Part shown: positions 19,890-33,418 of the stretch, one piece after another | How the letters are laid out: each line of letters opens with the position of its first letter | Position numbering within the stretch: position 1 is the stretch's first letter | DNA from: Ficedula albicollis | Taxonomy: Eukaryota > Chordata > Aves > Passeriformes > Muscicapidae | Direction of reading: 5' to 3' | DNA: 64,000 nucleotides | Assembly (NCBI RefSeq): GCF_000247815.1 | Contig: NC_021680.1 | Span: 2,582,649 to 2,646,648 of the forward strand | Notes under the pieces: generated by a model | Told to the model about the DNA's origin: nothing | Seen by the model: only the letters and a program-made list of their open reading frames with translations | Database searches by the model: none | Translations under genes and position numbers: made by a program

Positions 19890-22800
19890 GTTGGTATTAA
19901 ATGTGAAAAAAAAAAAAAGAAAAAAGTGGGGGAAATGATGGAAATTCAAGGGGTGGCTCGTCTCTCCTGTTGGCTTTCTGAGCTGACCAGAGTTGATCTG
20001 TGGGCTTTCCCATGCCGGTGTAGCTGCCTTGTTTTAGCACGCTGCAAAGTACTTGACTTTTCCCCCCCTTTCCCCCCTCTTTACAACGAGGACTGAAACA
20101 GTCAATAATTCATATCTAAGCCATATAAGCAAGGGCATGACATGAATGAAAGTGACAATAAATATGATTGCACACCCAGTTGATATACATTGATAGTTAC
20201 ACATAAAAGGGGAACAGCTTTCAGAAACCTGAACCAGGTTTTATTTTTTTTTTCCATTCTTAAATATATATATATAAAAATAAATAAATATATATATATA
20301 TATATAAAACCTCCCAACACGAACAGCTGATTGAAAATACAATTGCTTGACTCTTGCAATATATATAAAGTGACTAAGAGGGCCCTTTGTTAAGCGCTGT
20401 TTGTGCAGCGTGTAGCCCAGACAAAGCACCTACCGATGGCATTCGGCTCTCCCGAGTCCTCACGGCTGCGGGGCCGCCTCTGACCTTCCCGAGGAGTCCT
20501 TCCCCACAGACTTCCCATAATAGCCAGCAGTGGGTTTGGTGTGGGAACCTCCAAACTGTTCTTGTGCTGTAACGTGAGAGAGTCTGCGTAGAGAAAAACA
20601 TTCAGGATTTTACGGTGTTCCCCCACAAAAAAAAAAGGAGCCACCGAGTTCCTTTCCCTCTTCTCTCTCTCTCCTTTAATTTTGTGTGAGCCAAAGAACC
20701 TCTGCCTGTCTGGTCTCCAAGTGTGTTTGATGCTGTATTTGATGATCCATACGTTGCCTGCGCAGGGACACTTTTTGGCAGGGTAACTGTTTAATCCCAG
20801 CTCAGCTTCGCTGTCAGCGCAGTGGCAAAGTTAGGGAACGAGGAATCTGCTGGGACCAAACTTGGTGGGAAAAGCCAGGTGAGCTCAGGGATGCTGTGAG
20901 GTCCCGGTGAGCTGGGGAGGCGTGAGGAAAGAACAGTGCATAGCCACAGTGACGGGGTACAATAATTCCTGTCTGCTAAGGAAGATGGAAAGAGATGGTA
21001 TAGGGCGAAGCATGCTGCTGGAAATAAGGATATTCAGGTGTGAACTGGGGCTGGTTTACATTTTTTTTACATTTTTGTAAATGCTGTTTGTTGGTTTGTG
21101 CCTGGATTACTTGGCTTACGGGGCTGTGCTGTGGAGGTCTCCAAAGAGGTTGACTCGAGATGGCTTTTGGAGCGTTGTTTATCTAGCCTTGGATATGTTT
21201 GCGGTGAATTCTTTCACTTTGCAAATTCAAAGACCTCCTCCCCTCTCCCCCCATCTGCGTCCCCAAAAGTCACACTTCATAAGACAGCAAACAACCAGAT
21301 GGTTTCGGTTTATTTTTATTATTTTTTTTTTAAATTATTGCTTTGTGGGCCCAATGCTGGAGGAAGTTTGCCTTGTTTTTTCTGGGGCCGAGGGTACCGC
21401 CTGCATCTGTTTGCTCGCCCCTTCCTCGCGGGCAGCGGCGTGAAAGTTGAGCCAACTTCTCGCTTCCCACTTTCCATTTAGCTTCCCAGATTTTTGCATG
21501 TGTGGCGTTTGAAATCCTGGTGATTGTTTGTGGTCACTGGTGGGTGTTTGAAAGTGCGTGCGTACATCTTCCCCCCGGCGTTATGATGTGCAGAAATGTG
21601 CGTTCGGTTACCCCGCTGCCTGATTTAAGTGACTCCAGAGCCTTACAGAGACTTTACCACCATCTCTTGCAACATTATGGCTACTATTTCATAGCGTTAA
21701 CCTTGTCTTGAGCAAACCCAAAGTGTCCATAAAGTTCTTAGCAAAATAGGTCATCTCTACTGGCCAAAGATTTGCCTTTTGCATTTGGGCTCTTCAGTTA
21801 TTTTCATGTATTTATTGTTACTTTTAAAAATTATAATGATTAAAAAAAAAAAGCTCAGGGGACTGCCTTTTGTCTGCAAACCTGGGGATTGCTGCTTTTG
21901 GGGTGATGTCTGTTTAAAAGTGATAAAAGTTGAGAGGCCTGATCCAGGCAGGAATATGTAGGGGAGGAAAAAAATTGCCGCTTAAATATACATCGAAGTT
22001 GTCAGCGTTCATTTGGTGTGTTTTCACTTGCTGTTGGTCGCTTTGTTGCGAGGGAAGGGGCAGGACTGCCTTCAAATGGCTGGCTGGCTGGCTTTTTGGA
22101 ATAATAATTATGGAAATGGGAGGCATTGTTGTCCTAAATACAATTGATTCCTCCATCAATAGGGATTGAAATCGGAAATTGCATTCCTGATTTATAAAAA
22201 GTTTGAAGGCAGGGGTAGGGGCTCTGTCTTTATGGCTGGTTTGTTTTTTTTTTTTTTCTCCCCTCTTGTTTTTTTTCCTCTCTCTCTTGGTATGTTTTTT
22301 TTTTTTTAAGCTGTTCTCTGCATGAGCAGAATAGCTAAGCAGAAGAATCAGGCAAGGCGTACGCAGACGTGGGGTCCTTGGATGGCAAACTGGAAAATAT
22401 CTGCTGTCAAAATGCAGCAGCATCTATTTCAGCTGTGAGCCTTTCCCAACTCCCATCTCGTTCGGCGGGGACCGGCGGGGAGAGGCTGAGCACAGGATAT
22501 ATGACCATTTAATCTGATTCCTCCTCCTTAAGAGCTTTTCCCATCGTTTCACTTTCTCTGCTCATTTGGGGGAGGTGAGGGAATCGGGCAAATTCTACTT
22601 CTTAAAAAAGACCCTGACTTTGCATTTGAAATCCTGCAATTTTTATTTTCTTGCCCTTCTCTCCCTTCTGTGTTGAAGGAATTCGGGGTTAAAAGAAAAA
22701 TGTACGTAGCACCAAGGGGGGGATTTACAAAGTGGAATATTTGTAGACAGCACTGATTAGCTGTGCAATTGTTGTTGAATAATGAGTTTGTCTTTTTTTT

Positions 22801-23011
22801 TCTTTTTTTTTCCTTTTTTTAAAAATTTTGGAACATAATAGCTATATAAGGTGCCTCTTAGCTACCTTTCCCTGTGCATTATGTTCACCAAACTTAACTC
22901 AAATCAGATCTTTGGAGGAGGTAGGATTTTTCCCCTTCTTCTCTTCCTTAACACCCCTTTGTTCTCTCCAGCTCTGTGTTCAATTAACACCCCCATCGCA
23001 GAACTGTAGTC
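19890..23011. other. Intron 2 segment with AT repeat and conserved-looking blocks
   Basis: Contains an AT-rich microsatellite (about 20262-20308, TATATA and AAATAAAT units). A conserved-looking stretch at about 21490-21720 retains CpGs. A block at about 21980-22200 holds a PBX-HOX consensus TGATTTAT at 22188-22195 next to ATTGATT and CCATCAAT half-sites. T-runs occur around 22240 and 22300. No exon is seen. Confidence 0.45.
20262..20308. repeat. AT-rich microsatellite
   Basis: Two (TA)n blocks (TATATATATA and a longer TATATATATATATATATA) separated by AAATAAATAAA. A simple sequence repeat of likely variable length. Confidence 0.85.
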
Positions 23012-23076
23012 TTTTTTTTTTTTTTTTTTTCCCCCCCCCCCCCCCCCCCCCCCCTTTTTTTTTTTTTTTTTTTTTT
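23012..23076 (+). repeat. T19-C24-T22 homopolymer sandwich
   Basis: Poly-T (23012-23030), poly-C (23031-23054), poly-T (23055-23076). A C-block lying inside what looks like one T-run suggests an inserted or miscalled block, and this may be a small version of the long poly-C tracts. Confidence 0.95.
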
Positions 23077-24580
23077 AATGTCTGTTACTGTATTTCACTT
23101 CTGACACCTCTCTTATTATTCTTGCCTGCTATTTCTTTTTAATATAGCAATTATGATATGGGGTTTCTTTTTCTTCCTCCCTCCTTCCCTTCTCTTCCCC
23201 ACGCCCCAAGTAAAACCCCACTAGGAGCAGCATGGGGAGAAGAGGGGCAGATGGTTCTGGGGATGTGGGGCAGAGCTCTAAGAGGGGTAGACTGGCAAGC
23301 CCAGCACCCCTTGGCTCAAGCCTTCCTCCCAGCAGGCGGGGGCAGCTTGCTTTCCTTCCCCCCAGCCCGTCCCCAGGGTATCAAATCCTGCCCTCCTCCT
23401 TATCCTGCCTTTCCACCGAGGAGGTTTCCCAAGGCGAAGGAGAGAGTTCAACACCCCGATTTGAATTTCAATGCAATTCTTGCACCTAGGGCATCATTCG
23501 GCTGCTGCTGTGAGAGAAAGCTCATCAGGAAAGTGCTCCTCAGTGCTCCAGCCCTGCAGGATCCCCACTCAGCTTTGGGCAGGTCCAGCCCTCGCCTGGC
23601 TGCTCTCCCTCCTGCCCTTCAAAGGGGAGGAAGCCTTTGCTTTGATATTTGTTATTACTGGTTTTTTTTTCCCTTCCAGTTGAAAGGCTTTGAAGGGAAA
23701 AGTGATGCTTCTCTCTCCGTGCCAGGCAGAGTCTGCAGGGTCCCTGGTGCGGCTGCCTTGGGGGAAGTGAAACATTTTGGGAGAGCAGGGCCTCCAGTCC
23801 ACACTGCCTGAGGAAGCCTTGCTGTAACTCACAATTAAATTGCTTCCAGAAACCTGATGCCTTCAAGGGAAAGGAGGGGAGGGGATGTGCAAGGGACTGG
23901 AAGATAGGGATGGTTTAGTAGACCTTGTCTTGGTGGAGGGCTGAATTAACACAAGAGGAGTGGCTACGTCTTGGACTGGCTGGGAGGGAATGGAAACCAG
24001 GAAAAATGGGAGGTGGGGACATGTCCCAGTAGGTCCTGGTAGCTGGAAGGAGCAGGGTCTTCAGGGCTGAACCTGTCTCTTAAAACAAGTCTGTTTTCTG
24101 GGCTTTTACCTTCTAGTATGGTGGTGTCCATCAGGGATCTGCTGGGGATGGATGGCGTTGGAGGAGCGTGCTTGCGGGGAGACTTCTCTTTTTTCCTTGT
24201 AATTTCATATTTTCTTCTTCTCCCCTGGTAGCATGTGGTTGGAGCTCTTTGAATGGAGCAGGCTTAATTAGTTTAATCAAAATTGGCCTCTTGCAATCCT
24301 CCAGGGGAGGAGGTGGGAAGAACAGGGCTGTCAGTGGGCTCTTCTTCCCACCTCCTCCCCCTCGGCCCTGCCATCAAAGCAGAGAAACCAGGCCTGGCTC
24401 TGGCATAGCATTCCTGTTCCTGAGGGATTCCCCACGATTTGGGGTGTGCAGGACAAACCTGCTTTTTATTTCAAGGCTTGGTTCTTGTGGGTGCCTGATG
24501 TTCAGCAAACTTTGTTGTGATTGCAGCAGAGTGGGAAGGTGCTCTTGGAGGTCTGCTGTGTTCTGTTGCTCCCAGCCCGG

Positions 24581-24682
24581 TCTGTTTGCTCCTGGGAAAT
24601 GGATGAGCCAGACTTCCAGCGCTTGATCCCTGTCTGTTTGCTCCTGGGAAATGGATGAGCCAGCCTTCCAGCTCTTGATCCC
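24581..24682. repeat. Two-copy tandem duplication, period 52 bp
   Basis: The unit beginning TCTGTTTGCTCCTGGGAAAT occurs at 24581 and 24633. The copies differ at a few positions (GACTTCCAGCG versus GCCTTCCAGCT), so this duplication is old enough to have gathered substitutions and is probably real. Confidence 0.9.
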
Positions 24683-25522
24683 CGTGCTCCCAGGTTTCTA
24701 AGCCTCTGCATCCCCAGGTTTTGGGTAGCTTTGGGTCCAGGGAAGGAGTGTTCCTGGAAGGTGCCGTGCCAGCAGCCCACTCTTTGGCTAATTCCTGCTG
24801 ACAGCACTGGACAAGGCACGGAGGAGAACAAATCTGTGTTCACTATTAATGCATGCTGGGAAAAATACCTGTATTAACCAGATGTGGGCATAAACAGCAG
24901 CTAACCAGAGCATTCTCTTCTGTGAATGTTGGGTGTCTGGTCTGCTGCCACAGGTCTCTCACCAGCACATTTCCCCTCGCCCTCTGCATGATCCTGGCAG
25001 CAGTCAGTTTGTGGGTGAGCCCGGGAAAAGAGATCTTGTTACCAGGCCTTGTAGCTCCAAATGAGAAACTCAGAAGATCTTTCAGGCCTAAATTTCTCTT
25101 GGGAAAAGTGGTTCAAGTTGCCTTATTTGAGACCTGCAGAGGGATTTCCTCTTTGGAGCGCTGAGTGTCTGCAAGCAGAGCTTTTCTAAATGCTCTCAAA
25201 TGCGAGATTTATTCCTGTTAGCAGAACTCGTGCCGGCCCTGGGTTTGAGGGCAGTGGTTGTAAACAAAACACAGAGAAACTCTGAGACAATTTCATCATG
25301 GTTTGTTTTTTGTTTTTTTTTTCCCCATCACAAGGAAATTACTGCATGCAGCAATCCTTGAGGGAAGTAGGGTGGTGGTTTAAACAGAAATGGGTTTGTT
25401 TGCAGTGAGATGTAGTAGGCTGTGCTGCTGGTGGTGCTTCTGCTGAATCAGAGCTGTGGATTTTGGCAGGGAGAAGGGAGGAAGACGGAATTCCTCCTCT
25501 GCCTTTGGTTCGGCACCTTATT

Positions 25523-25617
25523 CCCCAGTTCCTCCTTTAATCCTGGAACTGCTGTCTTCTCCGCTAATGACCCCAGTTCCTCCTTTAATCCTGGAACTGC
25601 TGCCTTCTCTGCTAATG
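25523..25617. repeat. Two-copy tandem duplication, period 48 bp
   Basis: The unit beginning CCCCAGTTCCTCCTTTAATC occurs at 25523 and 25571. There are a few substitutions between copies (CTGTCTTCTCCG versus CTGCCTTCTCTG). Confidence 0.9.
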
Positions 25618-26953
25618 GAGCTCTGCAAAGGGTTTTGTGATCTCTTGGAATTCTGCTGGGAAGCGTTTTCCTACTGCCTTTTTTTCCTTCCTGTGCTTGG
25701 ACTTGGGGTGCTTTGGGAGACAGGAGAGCCTGTCTTGTCTGCCCTGCGCACTACAGAGGTGGTTTGCAGTTGATGCAAAATATGAGGAACCCAATAGATG
25801 CGGGGGATTTCCCCTGAGGATGTGATATTATCTATTTTCCACCTTTTTTATTATTTGTCGCTTTTTTTTTTTCTTCCTGCTTTGCATTCCTATGGCAGTT
25901 TACCTATGCAGTGAGTTTCTCCTGGTTACGTTTTGCTTTGGGAGTTGCTGTGGGGAAGGAGGGCTGCACAAAACTGATTCCACGGCCCCCAGAGCAGGAT
26001 GCCCCTGCCAGGGGGGCACAGTTTCAGGCTGAGTTTTCAGGTGTTTGGGTGCCGTGCAGGGAGAAGTGATGCTCCCTTGTGCTGCAAGGATGTGCCCTGT
26101 ACAGCGCCTAGCATAGGGGGACTCTGTGCTGGGTCAGGGTTTGGAAGGAGGTAATGTGATTTACAGCACTGGATCTGGTTAATAATCTCCAGCAGCTTCT
26201 GTATACTCAGGGGCTGCTCGTATTCCCAGCCAGGTGTTTGCAGACCAGATCAATATGGCCCTATTTGCATGGGGCTGTCCGTAATCTAATAAACCAACCT
26301 CAATCTGCATCCTTTGCTTTCCCCAAACATCCATCGGGTCCCGATCTGGTCGGTCTGGCAAGTGTTCCCCATGGTGGGAGAAGGTGTTTGTGAGCCCTGC
26401 TTGGCCCCTGGGCTGCCAGCCTGGGGTCACACATGCCAGCCCAGCACTGTACCCTCTGCCAGGGCCCGGGCTGTGCGAGCACCCCGGATTTTTGGGTGTG
26501 CTTGTAGGTGCTGCATGGTGCTTTGCAGATGACCAACTCCCCAGTGTGCTCCAGAAGCATCAGTATTGGGGGTTTTCTGTGAAATCCACATCACCTTTGG
26601 GGAGCATCTGCTGGGTACTCCCTTGGAAACCAAAACTGATGGTTTTGTGGGCTGGGTGGTCGGCAGCTTCTGCTCAAAACAGCCTTGGAGTGCTGCATCC
26701 CCTGGCGACTTAAATAATCCAGGGTGGCTGGTGCTATGGGGATAAATTACAGAAAGCTGTGGCCTGAGGACGCTGTGGGCTGAATACATTAGTGTGTGTT
26801 GTCAGGCCAGGCTCAGGAGGGACTCAGGTGATGCTTTCTCCCAGTGCTGGGAATTGCTTGGCCTGGAATTATTGATTTGCAACTGTGTCAAGTAAAAAAA
26901 AAAAAAGAATAATAATATCTCTTGGCCTTGTGTTTGTGAGTTGTGCCCTTGTA

Positions 26954-27261
<308 letters not shown>

Positions 27262-28229
27262 TATATATATAATTTTTTTTAATGGACCTGGAAGAGAAAG
27301 CCACTTCTCCTGGCTCCTTTTCCTGCTGGGGAAGGTGAGGCAGACAGAGAATGGGCAGTCCAGTGGAGGGTTTGGCTGCCAGGGAAGCCGAGTGCTGCTG
27401 GTGATGCTCTGTGTTTGGGGGAGGTCGCCACCATGGATAATAGAAATCCCCTGTCACGCCTTGAGGGGGCCATACATTGTCACTGTCCTCTCCCTTCCCA
27501 GCCTTTTATTTGTAAGAGAAGCCTTACCCAAAATATTTTTTTAGCTTGCCCTAAGCTGATGGGCTCTTTCCAGCCCCCCCGCCCTTTTTTTCCCCCTAAA
27601 TATACTGATAAATGGAAAACCCTCAGAAGAGCCAGTGCTGTGAGGAGCTGCTCTAATCTAAAATGATAACTTTGCCATTTTACTTCAGCCTTGTTGAAAA
27701 ACGAGCAGAGCTGCCTTTGCAAGTGGGATCAGCCTGCTTAAATGGTGCCTGGATTTTTGTTTCTCACCCGAGTATGAGCCTGGAAACTCAGTTCATCATT
27801 TCCACGTCCCATTTTTGGTTTCACACAACTTGGCTGGCCTGCCCATCCTCGTTACCAGAAGAGGAAAATCAAGTTTCTCTCCTGGTTGGATAACATTTTC
27901 GAATTCCAGAGTGATGTCGATTAGCAGAATTAGCAGTGGCAGGTTACCCGGCAAAAATACCCTTGTATTTTTGTGAAGTGTTCCTTGCTGGTTGCTGCTT
28001 CTTTCCCAATTCCAGCAAACCCAATCCTGGATGTGTCTCCACAGCATGGGGATTTTTCTCTCTTAACTCAGTGCAGTTGTTTCCTTTTGACATTTGATAT
28101 TTACAAGGTTGGAGCCAAACTGAAAGTGAATCTGCCCATAACTCTACTAAATGTGCCTTTCTAATTTCAACATTAATGTTTCAAAACCCAAGCTGCTGGT
28201 GGGTGTACCTTTGCTTGTTTACACACATC
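27262..28229. other. Intron 2 segment, nothing recognised
   Basis: Ordinary intronic sequence. I see no exon, RNA gene or known repeat. Confidence 0.5.
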
Positions 28230-28296
28230 TTTTTTTTTTTTTTTTTTTTTCCTGTGCCCCCCCCCCCCCTTTTTTTTTTTTTTTTTTTTCCTGTGC
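28230..28296 (+). repeat. Poly-T plus CCTGTGC duplicated around poly-C
   Basis: T21 (28230-28250), CCTGTGC, C13 in total, then T20 (28270-28289) and CCTGTGC again (28290-28296). The same T-run and heptamer appear on both sides of the C-block. This matches the duplication-flanked poly-C pattern at 33.1 and 36.3-38.9 kb. Confidence 0.92.
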
Positions 28297-28469
28297 AGTG
28301 ATTCTCTGGTGAAACATTAGGAATGATACAATACCTGGAGCCTCTGCCTGGATTGGTCTCTGGCTTTCAGTTGTAAATTTGGCTTTTAACCCCTAAGTCT
28401 CTAATTTTAAGAGGTTGCAAGTGTTTTAGGTTAGTATTTTTTTTTGGGAGGAGTCTGCTTATATGCAAA

Positions 28470-28620
28470 ATTACTATCATAATGTATGATTCATTACAAT
28501 AATATTGCAAGAATTTTCAATAATATGATTGACTGCAATATTGCAATAAATTGCAAAAATATTACTTCAAATACTGCGATAACGTGATGAACTTGCAATA
28601 CGCTGATTATTGCAAATTTC
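28470..28620. repeat. TTGCAA-rich AT block
   Basis: The palindromic hexamer TTGCAA occurs five times within 111 bases (starts at 28505, 28541, 28551, 28593 and 28610), with related TGCAATA and ATGCAAA words between. TGATTGAC, a PBX/MEIS-like site, lies within at about 28527. It may be a degenerate satellite or a cluster of C/EBP-like half-sites; the sequence does not settle which. Confidence 0.6.
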
Positions 28621-31600
28621 TAGACAAAAGGCTAGAGATTGCAGTGCACAGGGCAGAAGGAATTAGCTGGAAAGAGTTGTGGCTGTCAATCCTGACTTGA
28701 TAGCACAGGACACGGCCCCCCCCAGTAGGTTTCTGCTTTCCAGTAGAGGCATGTTCATGTTTAGGAAAGTTCCAGACAGTGGGACATGCTCCACTGGTTG
28801 GAAGTGCGTTTTAGGGGTTTATGACCCTTGCTTTGAAGGGGTCCCCTCTTTATTTCTGGTAGGGATTGGTGAGGTTTCTGGCTGCAGCGTGGTGCTGTGC
28901 ACGTGCCCGCAGAGAGCGAGGAGCTGCTCCCGGAGCGGTTGCGTGTTTGGGGGGAGCAGGTGGCAGGAGTGGTGTTTTCACTGAATGTATTATTCCCCCG
29001 GAAAATCCTGGCTGTTAGATCTGGTCAGCAGATGTGAAGTGTCGATCGGTATCGGCGGTGGGAAGGGACTTGCAATGTACTTTGCTAATGGAGAAGAACC
29101 CGAGGAGCAATTCCCTGATTTACGCTTTGGGCGATGTGAAATGAAACCGTCTGAAGCGCTTTGCTCAGCGAGCTCTTAGCTGACCACTTCTTCCTCCCTG
29201 CTTCATGCAGATTTTTCCGAAGAGGCTGTTTCTTGGCTCTGATGCTGGGTGGCCAGAGGTGGCTGGGAGGCATGGACCCCTTAAATGCATCTGGGGGCAC
29301 AAAGCATCCAGTATGGAGCAGGGAGCAAGCGGCGCCCGCTGTAGCTCGCTCCGAAGCCCCGGTGCAATTCTGTCCCCAAGTGGCTGAAAAGGTCATTTAG
29401 CACAAGAGCAAACGTTTATTTTTTTTTTTTTCCACTCCCTCAAATAGTCAAATTAGCATCCTTTCCTCTGCCACAGGAGCTGCAGGAGGGAGCATCCTGA
29501 GAAGGATTATAGGTAGGAGTGCCTGGGCCTGGGCTGTTCCTCTCCCGAAGGTCCCCGGCTGCTATTTGCACATCCCAGTGTCTGACTGCAGCTGGCATTT
29601 CCCCTGTTTGCTGGAATTTACTTTCTGCCTGGCAAGGGCATTGGGTAACATTTGCACACCTGGGCTGCTTAAGCTGTGGAGGGCTGGGGGGGATGTGTTG
29701 GAGAAGGTCAGGGGTCTCTGCTTTCCTTATGGGCAGGAGGGAGCAGGGAGAGCAGCTGCTGGTACTGTGTCCTCTCCAGAGGCAGCAAGCAGGAGTGGGA
29801 AAATGGTGTCGAGTAATGTCACGATACCTGTGCAGCCATCTGGACCTGCTCTGATGTTGGCTGGATGCAGGGCTGGCCCTGGCTCTGGAGAGCTCAGATC
29901 CTGCTCGGTTTCCTCTTGTGGATGGATCACCCCAGGCTGTGGGTGCCTGGTTGGTTTTTATTGTGGTGGAGGGGGCTGGGTTTCCTTTTGAATAGGATTG
30001 CAGTGCGTGTCCAGCAGGTGCACGGCCCGGGTGGGAGTTTTCCTTAGAAATGAGTCTTCTGCATCCGGGTCTAGGAAGTCATGGGATCCTCACTTGCGGG
30101 CTCTTGAGGGTAAGGATGTGCAGCAGCATGATGGGGTGGCTGGAGATTTGGGGAGACTAGCCCAAGGGCAGACTGGAATTGTTTACCATGAAAAACTCAC
30201 AAGTAGTATGGTCGGAGGTGAGACAGCAGAGGGTGGTGGTAGGGAAAGTCCCTGGTCCTACCATGTGTCCTGAAGCAGTGGCAAAATCCACAGGGGTAGA
30301 AGGACAGATTTTTATTTCCCTTTTTCTGGCGTGTTTGTTTAGGCCTTGCAGGCGTCCTTCTGCAAAGGCAGCATATCCAGGGGTCTGAGAGCCAGAGGCC
30401 AGGACAGAAAGTGAAGCCCATGGTGCCACAGTGCTCCAAGACCCCATTGGGAGCAGTGGGCACGGCTGGTGGAGCACGCCAGTGCTGCGGGCAAGGACAG
30501 CCAGTGGACCTGCTGCATCATCCTGGGCTGGGATTGGGAAAGGAGCTGTGCAATTAGGAGAGGTCCCTGCGGTTTGTGTTTGAAAGGAGCTCCATTAGGG
30601 TAATTTTTAAGCTGCTGTTTAATCAGAAGGCTGCCCACTAATAGAGAGGGAAATGCTGGGTGGGTCTGTGGTTGTGCTGCATCCCCTCTTCCTGGTTCCT
30701 TTTCCTTTTTTTTTTAATTGCTTTTGCTTCACCCTTTGGGAATGCTACCCCAGAGGCACCCAGGTGCTCTTCAGCACCATTGGGTACTGCTTTCCAAGGA
30801 TTTCCTTGGCTTCTTGCCTTTTGTGTGTAGTTGTATCCTGCTGCATTCCTCTTGCTGCATCTCCTCCCTGTGAACAGGCAGCGGTGCTGGGTCTGACCCT
30901 GGGCAGCCCTTGCAGGTTCCCAAGGGAAGCCAGTCCTGATGGCTCCATGGAGGGCTCCTAAGAGCCAACAAGGAACTTGGAGGAGACCTAAACGAAGAAC
31001 AAATGAGAACCATATAGAGACAAATGGGAATCAGATTTAGGAAGCAGACGAGACAACCCTTTGGAAGGGGCAGGGGGGATGTTTGCTTTAATCAGTCTCC
31101 TTGGGTTTCAAGCAATAATAAAGCAGATTTGTTTTCTTTTACCTTCTCTTCCCCAGCCCCCACTTTCTCCCTCTGTTTCCTCTTCCTCAAAACAGCCCTG
31201 GGTTCAGCAGCACCAACATCTCCTTCCCAAGCTCCCACTTCCTGCAAATGGGATTGCTGGCCAATCCAGTCAACATCCTGTCCGTTTTTTCCCCCCTCTC
31301 TCTGTCTGGTTCACACTGGTGGGAGCTTGTTGCCTTGAGACAGGCTACCTTGGCTGAGCTGCTGGGTACAGGTCCCTCCCACTCTCAGATGAACTTCTTG
31401 GACTTTCTGAAGTGAGCAGGGGAACAAACTCTTCCAAACGGGCTGTGGTTTTCTGCGTGGAGTCAACCTGCCCTGGCACGCTCTGCTGTGTGCTTTACAG
31501 GCAGTCCTCAGGGACTGACCATGCTTGGAGGAGATCAAAGTTTCTCCATCAGAGGTCTTGGGTAGTGCCTCTGAGATGCTTGAGTGGCCTCCTCACATGT

Positions 31601-33103
31601 GCTCCTCTGCGATGTGGTGGTGGCTGCAAAGGAGGACGCTGCTTTCCCAGCCTGCACAGACTGGGTTCGCTGCAGAAATGTGCTTTCTTCCCCTTCTTTT
31701 TCATTCTTCCCTGGTCATTGTCTTGGTGCAGAGCAGGTGGATCTTGGGAGGGCTGGGGCTGTGAGTAGCTCTGAGTCAGTGAAGCTGAGCCTTTGATCTG
31801 TTCCACTTTCTGGTTCTGGTGGTGAGTTATTACCTTCCCAAACAGAGAGGCCAGACTGGAGCTGGGATTAATGGTTGCTGTGACCATTTCTGCAGCTCTC
31901 CTGTGCTGGGAACCACAGAAGAGATGAGATTTCTCCCACCCTGAAAGGGAATGTGGGCCCTGTCTGCTGCTGTGGGTGCCTGGTTGGGGAGATCTCACCA
32001 GTGCCTTCTGCTGGGCTGCTGTGTTTGTTTTCCAGGTAGAACTTTATTGTGCAGAACTGTTTTCCTATTTGCTAGTGTTTAGTTGAGAGACAAGGCATCC
32101 AGGTGATCTCTCCAGCATGTTCCAGTTTATTGCTTTCAAGTGCTCTCTTAGGTTTTGTAACCCACCTAGTCTGTTTTATGTAGGATTCCCCATCCTGGAG
32201 AGTAAGTTCACCCAGTCTGCTGGGATTTCCAGAGAAGGTTGGTGTGTCCCGTGGGTTCCCAGCTGCTCATGCCTCAGGCAGGGACTTCCAAAGTGGCAGA
32301 GCTGGTGTTCCCAGCCAGCCTGTGGGGCTGAGGGTCCCCTCTGGTGTTCAGTGGGTGGTTTGTCCAGGACACCTTCACCCCCAGCACTCAGCAGGTCTCA
32401 TGAGTGCTCCAGAGTTGCCTGTGTGGAGTTGCAATCATTTTCCTGCCTGGCTTGGCACATCTCGTGCCAAAGCTCTGCCAATCAATAATCCTCGATGGAG
32501 GCTGTGTCCCATCCCAGGCATCTTGGCTGCTGGACAAGAGCCATTCAGGAGAAAAAGTGTGCGGTGGCTCTGCTGCCCAGGAGGGGCTGATTTACCTAAT
32601 GCCTCTAAGACTACCACAGGGCTTTCCAGTTGCAAACTGGTTTGGCTTAGCCCTGAAAAGTGGAGTGAAGCAAAGGAGCCGAGTGTGCCCTGTGGTGGCT
32701 TTTCCAGATCGCAGAGGTTGGCACGAGGGAAATCAGTTCTGCCCCAACACAGCCTGAGCCTCCTCCCTTGCTCAGAGCAGCACAAATCGTGGCTGTAAAG
32801 CTTCACCCCAATACGTGACTGTGCTGTGGGCAGTTCTCTCTCTCAACTCCTCCGGGTGGGTGCCTGGGGAGCTCACGGGTACTTTGGTGCCCCGGCCCTG
32901 GCTGCATCCCAAAACTCCCTGCCCTGCACTGTATTTCATCTTCCCATGCTTCCAGAGAGGTCTGTGTGCAAAATACTTCATGTTGCTGCCAGCAAGCTTC
33001 CCTTTAGCTGTGCCACGGTGGGGCTTTTAAAAAAAATTTTATTTTATTAGGAAATTCCCATTTGGTTGCTTTAAAAAGCAAGCCCTTGTGGCTGGCCCCT
33101 GGC
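28621..33103. other. Intron 2 segment, no gene seen
   Basis: Fairly GC-rich intronic DNA with many short overlapping frames in all six readings and no recognisable domain. No known mobile element is visible. Confidence 0.45.
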
Positions 33104-33180
33104 CCGCCGCTAACAGATTTGTTTGAGAACCCCCCCCCCCCCCCCCCCCCCCCCCCGCCGCTAACAGATTTGTTTGAGAA
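33104..33180 (+). repeat. 27-base poly-C flanked by identical 26-bp copies
   Basis: CCGCCGCTAACAGATTTG and the following TTTGAGAA appear at 33104-33129 and again at 33155-33180, with poly-C (33130-33156) between. The duplication of flanking sequence on both sides of a C-run is what a wrongly closed assembly gap would look like. Confidence 0.95.
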
Positions 33181-33360
33181 AAGGCTGCGTTGGCATCCTG
33201 CTTTATTGAACATGCCTCCTGGGAAGGCGGTTTGAATATCCTTCTGTCTCCTCGGAGCAGGGAGCTCTCAGGACTGCCTGCCGCCATGGGGATGGGGAAT
33301 GCTCTCCTCTCCCTTTCCCTCCCACCCCTTCCCCTCCCTTGTTCAAGCCTCCCTTTTCTA

Positions 33361-33371
33361 TTTTTTTTCCT

Positions 33372-33418
<47 letters not shown>

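Noticed and set aside
23158..23811. 217-codon plus-strand frame in intron 2
   Set aside because: No domain or codon pattern recognised, and its start lies in a pyrimidine-rich stretch.
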